In this document: piece by piece, positions 38,089 to 50,100 of the stretch
Numbering within the stretch: position 1 is the first letter of the stretch
How the letters are laid out: each line of letters starts with the position of its first letter
Assembly (NCBI RefSeq): GCF_000002235.5
Contig: NW_022145611.1
Location: 4,764,754-4,828,753, forward strand
DNA length: 64,000 bases
Source: Strongylocentrotus purpuratus
Taxonomy: Eukaryota; Echinodermata; Echinoidea; Camarodonta; Strongylocentrotidae
Direction: 5' to 3'
Translations under genes and position numbers: made by a program
The notes under the pieces: generated by a model
Databases searched by the model: none
Seen by the model: the letters and a program-made list of their open reading frames with translations, nothing else
Told to the model about the DNA's origin: nothing

Positions 38089-38691
38089 TATGTATCATCA
38101 CATGAACTTTGTTTCCGATGATCCATGTGCATAACGTTGTTTTAAATGAAGATTTGTTTTCCTTTGTAAAATGATTGTTTGAGGGAGGGGAGGGGGGAAA
38201 TGGGAGTAGCAGTAAAATAACCTCCAATTTTTCTAATGTTATGTTATATAAGTGAATAACTATGTACAATTGACTTATAAATTATCTTTATGTACCTCAA
38301 GTTTACTTTCAATTGTTGCTCAGAAACTGTACTGCAAATGAGTTTTTGTTTAATTATATTTATGTATAAGCAATAAATATTGAAAACGTTTAATTATTTT
38401 TTTCAATTGTATTGTTGTATTACACATTTGGAGGAATAAAACAAAAGTACTATAAAAAATTTAAAAAATAAACACAAAAAATTTCCAATTTTAGAATAAG
38501 TCACTTGAAGATTAGAGTGGTCAACTTGTGTGACGTCATTTTTAGAGTTTCCAAATTTGAACTTCATTTTTTTCCGAAAGAGCATCAAAAATGATGTCCA
38601 AATGTCGAAGAAAAAAAAACTAATAAAATATGTAAAAGATAATACAAAGTTTTAGTATGGAGTCATGAATTTGGTTCAAAAGAACATATTG

Positions 38692-38896
38692 CAGGGGCGG
38701 ATCTAGCTTTTTTGCTAAGGGGAGGATTTGACCCATTGACGCATGATGCGGAGGTAGCGGCGAGGCGGTTTTTTTTTTTTTTTTTTTTTTTTTGGGGGGG
38801 GGGGGGGTTGCTATTTTGAACCCCCGTAAGTGATCATTTCCAAGGAGGAGGGGGGGGGGTTAAACCCCCTACCCCCCCCCCGTAGATCCGCCACTG
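38692..38896. mobile_element. MITE with GGATCTA termini and internal T/G homopolymers
   Basis: Left end CAGGGGCGGATCTAG; reverse complement of the right end is CAGTGGCGGATCTAC. The flanking pentamer TATTG occurs on both sides (38687-38691 and 38897-38901). The interior has a 25-base T run followed by a 15-base G run, then C-rich sequence. CAG...CTG ends resemble the hAT-type element at 24629, but the duplication seen is only 5 bp. Confidence 0.7.
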
Positions 38897-41207
38897 TATT
38901 GGAAGCATATGTGATCCTACAATATCATCGTTGAAATCGAGTCTAAAGTGATGAAATTGTGAATAATAAACTCTTTTTGTTGTATAAGTCCCTCTCAAGA
39001 ATGATATTAATTTAGCTTCAAAACCATGTTTTTTGACTAAATTCGACCTATTTTCTATTGCCGTTTGGAAATTTTATATCAGAACTGCATATTCTGAGAT
39101 TTTTATGGTCGCATCTTCCATTGTATGGCCGTAGGTGCCATTTTGAATATATCAGAAGTACCGATAAATTTGAGATTTTTTATTTCTCGAAATCTTAAGC
39201 ATTTTATAGCTCAATTTTTTCTAATTTGTTTATTCTAACACTAAGTTTCAAAATGATAATGCAAATTTTAAATCTCATAATCCAAACCTGTTAAGATATT
39301 ACCAATACTTTGTATTACCTTTAAGCGGGCTAGCGGATCCAGGATTTCCAATGGGGGGGGGGGGGGGCGGAAATGTGAAAATCGCGCAGTCCGTTATTTC
39401 AACTCAACATACCAATACTGACATCGTCATTATTAGAAGCACCGTATTTACCAGTACCTACAAGCGGGCACAATTTTTGAAAGGAGGCAGGCTCAGCTAG
39501 GTCACATCTCTTGTCCTATATCAACATTTCCTGATTTTAAGTTATGCTCGCGCGCAAAGCGAGTATAGGGGGTTATTTATCACCATAAGATACAAAAAAT
39601 GCATAGCCGGTAATTTTTTAATTTTCGGGGAAAGAGAGGCTGCAACCTCATCTCGCATTAACTGCAGGTATTATGAAATGAAATTTGAATCCTTGTGGAG
39701 TATAGAAACAGCTCGTGTTACAACCATGATTTGGAATTCAGAACAATTAAACTCCTTTGGTACTATGTGTTTCATGACTGTCAAAATGTATGAAACACTT
39801 TCTTTATATCTGTACATAACATTCATGAATGACTTTATCACTCTCGTTTGCTTACAAAATACCAACGTGCTTATATTACTCCGTATTCCATACGAGTACA
39901 ATATAATTACATAAATTTCTTTTTTTACAAACCACTATAAGAAGCAAAGCCGTCGACTCTTTTTCATTAATTGTTGGGGTCTGGGGATGACTTATCTTAG
40001 TTAAAAACGTATAGGATACACAGCCCAGATATTATCAGAGGCCACTGCCCAAGATACCATTCTGACCGAGACCCTATTCGAATCGTATTTCTTTAAAGGG
40101 AAAATATATGAAAAATCATGTGAGAGCACACAATTATGTTGGTAGAAATGAAAAGCAAAATACAGGATCTATCAAAGCTACTATAGTACACTTTCACTTC
40201 GAAGTATCTGCATGTTAATATTATGAGGGAATCTAAAATAAATACAAACATCTATTTCAATTACCTTCCAGTTGTCTTATAATGGAGAATATACTGTAGT
40301 AAATACTGAATATTGCTTGGCTGAAAGCTATCGTGACGACATGTAGCAGACGTATATAGTACACCCGAAGAATCAAAAGTGTTTTGAATTGATGCAAAAT
40401 TCATATCATTGCGAAGGGGAAGCCTTACTGATCAAAATACAACTTCCCTCTTTAAAATAGGCCTATATGTTTGGGGCTCGCAGTAATCATCTCTCAAAAA
40501 TGTTAATTTTGAGATCCAGATGTTCTGCCTTCAACGGTCCTCCGTATTGATAGAGCGTCAAGATTAATGACGTCACACGCGAAACACAGCTAGCCAAAAA
40601 ATTGCATTTTACGCCTTTCAATGATATTTTTATGATTTTTCAGCAAATTATTCGTGTGTTTCAAGAGAAAATCTTTTCATCCATATATAATTTGTCCATA
40701 ATTATCAGTTGTCGTGAATTTTCTTCGGGTGACTACTTTAACCAAGTCCTTTTCAGCGACCGTTTGTATTTGCTTTTACTGAAACAGACTAGGCAATTCT
40801 GGACAGGAGTTGCAAGGTTGCAAGAGTGCTATACTCAGCAAATAATTCAAAACCAGTTTGAGTAAAGCCCCGTTTGAATACAAGACGGTTTACCACGTCA
40901 TGTCTGACCGGGTCTTGGAATTATGAATATGATATCTCGAGTAAACTGCGCCGCGATGCCATCGGCCATTTAACTTCAAAGGGCATTTGAGAGAAAATGT
41001 GTAATCCATGCTATAATCCTGCATACTTGCAATTTATAGGCCATCATGATTTGTGACTATAAGTTAGGGGGAAGAGAGAGAGTGGGGAATAGGAGCAGTG
41101 AAAATCACTAGATGATGATTTGGATGGCGGATTTTGCATAACAAGGAAAAGGGGCACTCACCTGAGAAGAATAGGGGCGCTTGTGAGAATGGAGAGGGGC
41201 ACTTGTC

Positions 41208-41315
41208 AGGCGCGGATCCATGGGGGGGGGGGGCTGGTAAAAAAAAGTATACAAAAAAGACGGGCCCCTACCCCTGACCAATTAGAAAAATTAGAAAATC
41301 TTGGATCCGCCACTG
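41208..41315. mobile_element. small GGATCC-ended MITE, adjacent to a second element end
   Basis: Left end CAGGCGCGGATCCATGGGGG; right end CTTGGATCCGCCACTG. It is followed after GCAC by another terminus, CAGTGGCGGATCCAGGGGG, starting at about 41320. The two are probably neighbouring or nested copies of the poly-G MITE family. Partial GCAC duplication only. Confidence 0.6.
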
Positions 41316-41439
41316 GCACCAGTGGCGGATCCAGGGGGGGGGGCCGGCCCCCTCTCCCCTGGCAAAAAAAAGGAAGAAAAAAAGAAGGAAAAAAAATAGG
41401 AAAAAAAAAAAGGAAATAAAAGGGGAAAGATATCAAATG

Positions 41440-42290
41440 TATCAGAATATGCTCATCTGACCGTAATAAATACCTAAAACCCCTCAACTTCCGGTGGCTC
41501 TGCCCCCTGGACCCCACCTAGGGCCCTAAGGCGGACGGCTGGATGCTAATCTGACGGTAATTTAATGCTTAAAACCCCTGAGCTTCTGATGTCTCGGCCC
41601 CCTGGACCTCACGCCAATTAGTGTCCTGCCAGTGTCACAAATAAGGCATCAAAATATGTTCATCTGACCGTCATGAAATGCCTAAAACCCCTAAGTTTCC
41701 GCGGCTCCATCCCCCTCGACCCCACCAGGGGCCCTAAGGCAGGCCCCTGCATGCTTGTCTGACCGTTTCTGACTAAAATGCTGGGGGCTCCGCCCCCTAG
41801 ACCCCACGCCAGTGTCACAAATAACGTATAAAATTATGCTCATCTGACAGTAATTTGATGTATAAATCCCCTGAGCTTCTTGGGGCTCCGCCCTCTGGTC
41901 CCAACACCAATTTGTGTCCTGCCAGTGTCACAAATAGATATAAAAATATGCTCATCTACACCGTTATTTATCGCCCAATACCCCTGAGCTTCCGGGGCTC
42001 CGCCCCCTTGACCCCACACCAATTCGTGACTTGTCAGTGTCACAAAATATGCTCATCTAATGATAATTTAATGTATAAAACCCCTGAGCTTCTTGGGGCT
42101 CCGCCCCTGGACCCCACGCCAATTTGTGTCCTGCCAGTGTCACAAATAGATATAAAAATATGCTCATCTGACCGTTATATTTTGCCCCAAACCCCTGAGC
42201 TTCCGGGGGCTTCGCCCCCTGGACCCCACGCAAATTCGTGACCTGCCATGCAGTGTCACAAATAAATTATAAAATATGCATATCCGACGT
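41440..42290. repeat. degenerate ~125-bp tandem repeat, about seven units
   Basis: Each unit contains AATATGCTCATCTGACCGT, then ACCCCTGAGCTTCC, GGGGCTCCGCCCCCTGGACC, CCACGCCAATTTGTGTCCTG and CCAGTGTCACAAATA, in that order with indels. A related fragment lies near 50560-50610 (GCCCCCTCGACCCC). The array sits between a CAGTGGCGGATCCAGG terminus (about 41320) and a CATACGCGCCTG terminus (about 42566), so it may be the interior of a larger non-autonomous element. Confidence 0.75.
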
Positions 42291-43128
42291 AATTTAATGT
42301 AAGGTAAAGAGCACATATTTATTTTTTTCTTCCTGAAAATCGGAAAATTATGCCGAACGATATTTCGTTCAGTGGAGGGGGGGGGGGGGGGGTAAGGTCA
42401 ATCTTTTTCTCACCCTTTAGCCCTTTAAAAAAGTTTTTTTTTTTGTGTTTTTAAAAACTTTTGACAAAAAGTGAGGGGGGGGGTATCCTCCGATACCCAC
42501 ACATTAACACAAATTGAGGGGGGGGGGGGGGTTAACCCCAAAACCCCCCGTCTGCATACGCGCCTGGTCATCGCTCTATTTGCAAAGCTTCTACCAGGGA
42601 TAACTCACATACCCTGCTTCTACTGAACTTTGGAACAAACTACCTTTAAATGTAAAAACACTGTCAAACTGTTAACCAATTATTCAAAATTGTTTTTGTT
42701 CATATTGATGTGTATTTCATATGTATTGTAATTTGTAGGCTTATTTGCACTTGTTTTGTTTTGTTTAATATGTTATTGATATATAAGCAGTCCAATCAGT
42801 CTATTTTGTTTGTTAAAGCGTTTAGAGACTTCGGCGCGGCGGTAAGCGCTTTATAAGCAACGTTTTTTAAAATTATTATTATTAATTAAATCCGTCTAAA
42901 GAAAACTAGAGGGTCAATGCTAATGATAATGCTAATGCGTATTGACCTTCAGCGCTGCACTACGTGCTAAGAGGCAGCAATTGCACACATGAATAGTCAA
43001 CACACACAGTGCACACAAATGCACACTACGCGATGTACCGGTATATTTGACCGGAAAGTTATACTCACAAAAAAAACAAAAAAAAATTATTCTTTCTAAC
43101 ATTGATAAGTTTTAATAAAAATTCTGCT

Positions 43129-44220
43129 ACTTAGGTGTCATCAATTGTCACTACAGTACCGATTTTGAGTGAAAGTAGTTAAGTTTTGTACAGTGGTGTT
43201 TGAAATGTTGAGAATTAATAGACCAATTTTTTAATACACAGCCAGGATAGTATTGCAGCTATGGTTCTAAACCATAGAGAGATATATATTTATTAAGTAT
43301 AAATCTCTATTAAAACCCCATCCTTGATTCTCGGCACAGTCGTGTACTATGCATTTTCCTCTTTTTATTTGCTTATTTAACGACACCTTATCGTTACCCA
43401 ATTTCGCAAACACGTTTTTGTTTGAACTTGAAGCTTATCGACAAGACAGAAATCTACAAAATGGCAGCAAGAAAGGGACTAGAAGTGTTTGTGTCTAGAT
43501 TACCATGGACCATCGGTATCCGTAAGTTAATAGAAACTAAACTTAATCACCCCTTCCGCAATTCGCGCACCCGACGAACATTGCACAAAACAATCATAAA
43601 GGCAGTAGACCCTAGATCTAACTCGCACACATACATGTACTATGCAGGCCCGCCTGCGCAATTTTTTTTTACACGCTAGCCTGGCCATTTCTATGATAAA
43701 CACCATGGAAACGACTAATATTAGTCTAGCAGCCTACATGCGAGGTGCATGATGATACACATGTAAATCATGCATGACAATCATCAGATAAAGACATCGC
43801 TGGCCCTTGTAAATGAGACGGTCGTCGCAGCCATCGGGCGATGGAATTCAAAAACTTAATTTATTTTAATTTAATTTAGGAACTTTACATTAATCTTGAT
43901 CTAAGGAGACACGAACGAACGAACGTTCAGCTAGAGAGCAACTCTCATCATATCCCTGTAGCAACCAAAGTTAAACTGCTGTAGTGCGTGCCTATGTGTA
44001 GGCTTTACCACCAGCGCACTTCTACGAGTATTACGGCGAAACTGGCCAGGCTAGCGTGTAAAAAAAATATTCGCGGCCCGCCTAGGTGGATTACTATCCT
44101 GGCTGTGTATTGAAAGCTGTGCTTTTGATTCTCAACATGCACATTTCAAACACCACTGTACAAGACTCAACTGATTTCACTCAAAATCGGTACTGTAGTG
44201 ACAATTGATGACACCTAAGT
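43129..44220. repeat. large inverted repeat flanking SLIRP exon 1
   Basis: Left arm 43129-43252 (starting ACTTAGGTGTCATCAATTGT) is inversely repeated at 44092-44220 (ending ACAATTGATGACACCTAAGT) with modest divergence. A second, inner pair is 43661-43687 (TTACACGCTAGCCTGGCCA) against 44043-44069. On the left, about 408 bases containing the SLIRP first exon separate the outer and inner pairs; on the right only about 22 bases do. The structure fits a foldback transposon interrupted by, or having captured, the gene's 5' exon. Confidence 0.8.
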
Positions 44221-44361
44221 GGTCCTTGAGAAAAAAATCATGTAAAATCACGTGATTTTTACCTTTTTTGGGGTTGGGCCCCCCCCCCCCTGGCGCTCAA
44301 GGGGGGGGTGCAAATTGAAATTTTTTTGAGGATCAACAACAAAAAAAAAAATGTGCTCACT

Positions 44362-44419
<58 letters not shown>

Positions 44420-47158
44420 TACTGAGCGAATTTTTGGCCGGCGCGTTTTTCAAATTTTCGGGATTTTAGGGATTTTCGGCAAAAAAAAAAAAAAGTTGGG
44501 CCCCCTCCCCTAAGAAATCCTGGATCCGCGCCTGGTCCTAAGTATACAATACAAATGCAGTCTAGATCTAGGCAATATTGTTGTGTGGTGTGTATATTGT
44601 CGGCCATCTTGTGATATAAGCCACTGGGGACCTAATCGAGCACCTACCTAAATTCACGGGCGCTAGTGTAGTTCCGTATCCATTTTTTTAGCAGCTTAAT
44701 ATCCATTCTTGGCAAAGGAGTTTTAGCCCAATTTTGTACTCATTTTAATCATAATCATATATCGCATTTTCCACCTGAATTTGGATCACATCACATTGGG
44801 CCCGTCTTCTTTTATTTCTTCAAAAAAGATTAAATTTACCTGTTTTGGGGGCCAGGGTGAGGGGCCAGAAGCTAGATCTGTAACTGGATTAATGTTGGCT
44901 GGGCTTGATGTGATATAGGGTTCTACAGAGAAGCAAAGATGGATGATGTTTCTAGTCTTTTCTTTTTCACTTTCTATCTTACAGAAGAGCTGCGATCCTA
45001 CTTTACTCAGTTTGGGCCTGTGAGGAATTGCAGAATAGCTTTTGTAAGTATTTTTAAGTTACCGGTAATTATTTTCAAGGGATCTATGTATACTCCCTTA
45101 TGTGTTGTGAAATACAAAAGTGCGATGTGCACTAGTTTATATTTTTCTTCAGCATTTTGAGGCAGTTTATGCCATTTAAGGTGAGAATGGCTATATTTCA
45201 ACATAGGTTAATTATTTCTTATGCCACATTAACAATTTCCCTGTGCTGCATTCAATTGATCATAGGATATGGGTTAGGTACATGTATACCAAATGCTTCA
45301 AGATTAATTGTTTGCAGTACAAGCTTAATCTATACCATTGTTAAATGGGTTGTCAAGGATCTAATCCAGACCAGAAATGGGTCATTTTACAAAGCTGTTG
45401 TGTTGCACAAAGCAACCCAGGTGAACCTCGCCATCATCACAATTTTCTCGCGAGAAGGGTGTTGCCAATAGCTGCGCAGGTTGTAATCATGATGTCATAG
45501 TTTATGCTAGCTTTAACAGATTTGATTGGTTTTTAAAAAAAATTGCTGCCAGGCGGCACAAAATATGATTTGTACCACTACCTTTTTTTTTGTTTACTTC
45601 ATAATTGCCATTCATTTATACACCAACAAATGTGGGTTTGCCGCTGCATATCTGAACAAGATCAATTGGAAACTAAGCTTGCCTTGTCTTCTCATCTTGT
45701 TGTTTTTGTTTAGGATGATTCCACAGGGTTCTCTAAAGGGTTTGGTTTTGTGAGCTTTGGTAATACATCAGGGATGCAATCTGCTCTCAAGAGAGAACAG
45801 CATCTCCTTGATGGACACAAGGTATGTGTGAGTCTACTTTATCAGCTCAATTCCAAGCATTACAGAATCATATTTCCAGAGAATTTTCTATTTTGAATAA
45901 AGAATGGACATTTTAATAAAAGTCTGTAAATTAATGATATGATCATGATGTATTTACATGTACCTATAAGGTACTTTAACAACATTTGGGTTTCCTTTCA
46001 ACCATTTATCAAATTTATAAAATATAGAGTTTTATATAGGTTTGTTATGGAATGACATAGAAGGTCATTTTGTTCATTCTGCTACACAGCTGTTTAGATT
46101 TCAATATTTTGTTAATCTGATGAATCGTTGATAGGAAAGGCAACTGTTGTCAAAGTACATGTACTTCATAATGGTAGATTGTCTTAATAGAAGCAGAAAA
46201 ATAAGGAACAGGCCAATGAAAGTATGAGCAAATTCCTATTAGAAATAAGAAAGTTATGAATTTCTGAAGTTGTGGTTAATCAAACACTAATTTGCTACTC
46301 TGTAAGTTACGTATCTTGCGAGCTCCTCTCCAAATTTGCTCTGTATATTCTTTGTTATTGATGACAGAATATATTTTTTCCATACAGGGGTTGAATAGAA
46401 ACAAACATGTTTTTCGCAATAATTGTATTTAGATTGCATGTATGATTGACCATTTTCTTAATGGAAAATAAAATTTCTGACTATTTTTAGTACAGAAGGG
46501 AGTTTGCAAGATACGTCACAGAGTTGCCATCTTGTGTTTGATTCATCGCAACTTTTAAAATTGCATAACTTTCTAATCTTTAATCAGAAATTGCCCAAAC
46601 TGTCACTGACCTGTTCCTCTCACTTCTCTGCTTCTATTAAAACCAACTTGATATTAGAGTGGACTTCCCCTTTAAGGAGTATGAAGAAAATAAATAATAA
46701 AATGAAACTGTGCACACAGAACTGAAGTCGGATTTGGGTTCATTGTGGGCCCTAGTTCATTGGAGCATGTTGATGCATCAAACAGTCTACTCACAAGTTA
46801 ATTTTTTGTTTGTTAATTCAGAGAGTATTTCAGCTCGCAAATCTCTTACCAGAAGTAATATATGAGGCTCATATTTTGATTATAGTATTGCAACATGGAA
46901 CTACTAACAAACAAAACAAAATATTGATTAGTTATCGGTACACTTAAAATGTTAAGCCAAAGAATACCGATTATGTATTTTCGTTTGGGGAGGGGGGGGG
47001 GGGGCGCCAATTAAATTTAAATTCAACTAAACCTTATACTGATATTTCTTTTATCTATGTTTTCTTGTTACTGCCAGGTGAATGTGCAAGCCAAGCAGAG
47101 CACCTCTCCAGCTGTGAAGAAACTACAAATATCAGAAGTGATGGAAAATGGACATTGA
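43461..47158 (+). CDS. SLIRP: SLIRP-like RRM protein, four exons, complete (102 aa)
   Basis: Exons 43461-43521, 44985-45043, 45714-45821 and 47078-47158 (TGA), all GT-AG with matching phases, give 102 residues; human SLIRP has 109. SLIRP binds LRPPRC and stabilises mitochondrial mRNAs, and was first described as an SRA-RNA-binding nuclear-receptor corepressor. A single RRM fills the protein: RNP2 is VFVSRL (residues 9-14), followed by PW, then FTQFGPVRNCRI; RNP1 is KGFGFVSF (48-55); then LLDGHKVNVQ and a short polar tail. The size, the VxRLPW start and the TGF-x-(K/R)G-x-G element match SLIRP better than other RRM families. The ATG is in a good context (ACAAAATGG) and is the first in its frame. 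A cleavable presequence is not obvious. Candidate ATTAAA signals occur from 47549; the true 3' end is unknown. Confidence 0.88.
43522..44984 (+). other. SLIRP intron 1 with inverted-repeat arm and poly-C element
   Basis: Holds the right arm of the inverted repeat and then a homopolymer-rich element ending at about 44535 with TCCTGGATCCGCGCCTG. A 57-base pure C run occupies 44363-44419. The acceptor TTACAG is at 44979-44984. Confidence 0.7.
44224..44535. mobile_element. poly-C/poly-G MITE (GGATCC family), left end unclear
   Basis: The right terminus reads TCCTGGATCCGCGCCTG, whose reverse complement matches the termini at 41208 and 24629. The interior has C14 with a nearby G9, an A run, C57 (44363-44419) and A14. 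TGGTCCT occurs at both edges (about 44220-44226 and 44533-44539), but the left CAG terminus is not visible, so the boundary is approximate. Confidence 0.6.
45044..47077 (+). other. SLIRP introns 2 and 3
   Basis: Intron 2 (45044-45713) shows nothing recognisable. Intron 3 (45822-47077) contains the foldback element at about 46185-46671 and a G run near 46991-47004. Confidence 0.65.
46185..46671. mobile_element. foldback MITE, TTAA-type right end, left end truncated
   Basis: The right terminus reads GGACTTCCCCT followed by TTAA (46672-46675). Left interior TTAATAGAAGCAGAAAAATA ... GGAACAGGCCAATGA ... AGAAAGTTATGA is inversely repeated on the right (TCATAACTTTCT-like, CACTGACCTGTTCCTCTC, CTTCTATTAAAA). 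A second inner pair surrounds ACGTATCTTGC / GCAAGATACGT. The outermost AAGGGGAAGTCC expected at the left is absent. A TTAA target suggests piggyBac- or Kolobok-type mobilisation. Confidence 0.65.
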
Positions 47159-50100
47159 TTTTAAGGAGATCATTGGATGAACTCATTTGAATATTTATGA
47201 GAAACTCATTTGAATATTTATGAAGAAACAGTGCTCAGATGCAAGGCCACGGCATCTTTCACTCCTTGAATCTTTCTTCCAGAATCATTTATAGACTTGA
47301 ATACCTACCGTTATGAGACAGTGATATAACAAGGAACAAACTGCTTCTGAAATAGGGCCTCTTGCATAGATTTCAAGATTGAATAGAAGATGTGTGTAAA
47401 GATGAGTAAGTAGCATTTGAAACTCCGCCCATGATAATGATAATCCTCTTAACTTAAAAATTTACCTTGACCTCTAAAGCCCACAGCACACCATATGATC
47501 CTAATATTTGATTTCAAAACAAATGGCAATTGCAGTTAACTCTGCACAATTAAAATCTGTTGGAAATACAAAACTCAACTTGAGGAAAATTAACCCTGTC
47601 GAGTCTGTACACATTGCTCACCAAAATATCTTGTGAAAAGGGTATTTTTCGCTGGTTAGAGCAACTGACACATTTAGGGTGTCAAATGGGCAAAAAGGTT
47701 ATGTTTGTTGAGTTTGATGAAAAGCATTTAGGATATCCCTTTTCTCATTCTTTTGTAATTGGTTAAATTGCATGAGGTTTGCATTGTATTTTTCTCTACA
47801 GTGATTTTCAGGTATTTCCAATAATATATTATTGTATTAATTGACATGTTTTTTGTCAGGTAACAGAAAATTAAATTACATGTTATTATCACACAAGAGT
47901 TCCACTTGTAATGTGTTCCTTTTTCTTGTCAGAATCTTTCTGTTCACCATATCTTAGTTTCAGCCAAATGGAAAGTCACAGGTATTCATTGCATAAATCT
48001 TCTAATTGTGCATTAATTGCTAAAGCATTTGTATGAACATGTGAAGCATTTTATGTACAAAATACTATAAATATTAACAAATCTCTACTCCTTATTCTTG
48101 CTGGATGAGAGGGCATGTGTTGAACAGACAGAAGACATTGAAACATAATCTGTTTACTTCTGTGTTAATGATTAGCAACAGTGTTTTAGCATGGACCTAT
48201 TACGGATGGACATTTATCGTTTGGTTAACGAATTCATTGTGATTGTCTCCATCAATGTCTTCTCAATAACATTCCGTACATTTTTCTTCACTTTGATCTC
48301 ATGAGGTCCACTGCCAATACGCCGGCACAGAATCAAGATAGTGATTTTACACATGTTAATCTACATGTGCAGAAGATAATAAATCGTTTAAATCATGGAA
48401 AATTGATTTGCAGTTTTGGTTAATAATCAGAAATTGTTCTGAATACAGTGTTTTTGTTTGAAAAACATGTTGATATTACCAGATAGAGTTCATATTTGGA
48501 TTGTTTGCAATTTAAAATCCTGTTTCCCACAATTTCCTCATAATATTCCAGAGTTACAACGCAAAGGGCTTATAAAGATCATGGCCTTCTAATTGTTTTA
48601 TAATGTCATTGGTGCGTGCGAATCAGTATTAATCAATTTCATATCACTAAAATCGTCTGCTTTTCAACTTTGCTGCTCCCCATTGGTAATGTTTTTATTT
48701 AAGACTCACTCTTACAGAGCACACCATCCAAGCAAAACCAAGAGAGGGAAACTGCTCCTTTTACAATGACCGAAAGAGCTTTACGCAGTCATTATTGTTA
48801 AAACAGCTGAATGTTCTCATTAAGATGAACATAATCAGAAGGCGGCGGATCTCATTGGATCAAAGAAAGAATCACATCGAATGTCCATCCGTAATAGGTC
48901 CATGGTTTTTAGTGAGGCCCAAGACCAATGCATTGACCAACAGCTATTGAAACATGGGGAAAACTCTTCTTTTCTGTGTGAGCCTTAATCTTTGTATGCT
49001 CTTTTACGGATAAAGGTTCACACAAAAAAAGACAAATCTACATAATGGGTGTTTCTATTCCAAACAATCTGTACTACACACTTCATGTTTTTTATTTGGA
49101 GGCCTTTTATGTTAAAGATAAACTCCAGTACTGGTAAAAAATAAAAAATAATTCTCACAGAATCAAACGAAACTTACACTGAATGTTCAAGATTACAAAT
49201 AAATGACATATGCCAAACAATTTTGGAAGAAAATGTATACTGGCTGAGGAATGAGCATAGAAATACAAGGAAATCAAGGTAGTACTAGCCCCAACACCAT
49301 GTGTGTTGTCCCATATATAGCTTTCTATGTGAGTGCTTGTTACTTTACCAAGACTCGGTCAAATTTATTATGATTTTGATGACTCCAGAACCTTGCAGTG
49401 CTCACCAATACTTTCATGCTACATGATCAACTGTTTCTGATCCTTTCCACACCTTTTCTTTCACAATGCAATCGCATTACCAGTACTCAAGTTTATCTTA
49501 AAGCTACAATTTGTGACGGCTTCATAACATAGCGTTATCACACAAAGCAACCAAACCATTTTAAACATTTCCTTGAAGAAGAAAAAAATGAACTTATTAA
49601 TGCCTTGAAAATGCCATGAATTTTCCTGGAAAATGTCAAGGCTTTCAACCCTTGAGACCAAACACAAAAACAAGTTTTAAAATTTGCATATGTGGATTGT
49701 ATGAAACACTTTATTTGTCTACATGTCTACAATGTACAAATAGCAATCTCACATTGTGCGTCTACATACATTGACATGCTGTCATTGATTCATTTACTTG
49801 AAAAACAGAAAAAATGAATAAAACATGATGAATGTGACTACATCTCCCCCATGACTCTGCTTATACTGTTTTGCATTGAATGGTCATATATAGTTCAAAC
49901 AAAGATCAAAGTTCTTAATGTGGAGATTCTTGACCCATCACATGTACCTTATTACACCAATCTAATCCTTTCAAATCTTCAATTCCCCATGAGCAACTAA
50001 TAAATTATCAACTGACCGTTTACCAATTTGTTGCCTCAATTTGTTCCAAAGATATCATCATTAGATGGCAGTATGGACAAAAGAACAAAATAAAACGCAA

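Larger units (their letters stand above)
36078..43128. other. divergent intergenic region between the F-box/LRR and SLIRP genes
   Basis: About 7 kb between two divergently transcribed genes, so it must contain both promoters; no TATA box or other promoter element can be named with confidence. Mostly AT-rich. It carries the MITEs at 37902 and 38692, a poly-G element end near 39353-39367, the 41208-41315 element, the ~125-bp tandem repeats (41440-42290) and homopolymer tracts at about 42375-42540. No gene recognised. Confidence 0.55.

Noticed and set aside
41855..42241. 128-codon Pro/Leu-rich open frame
   Set aside because: Translation of the ~125-bp GC-rich tandem repeat, not a gene.
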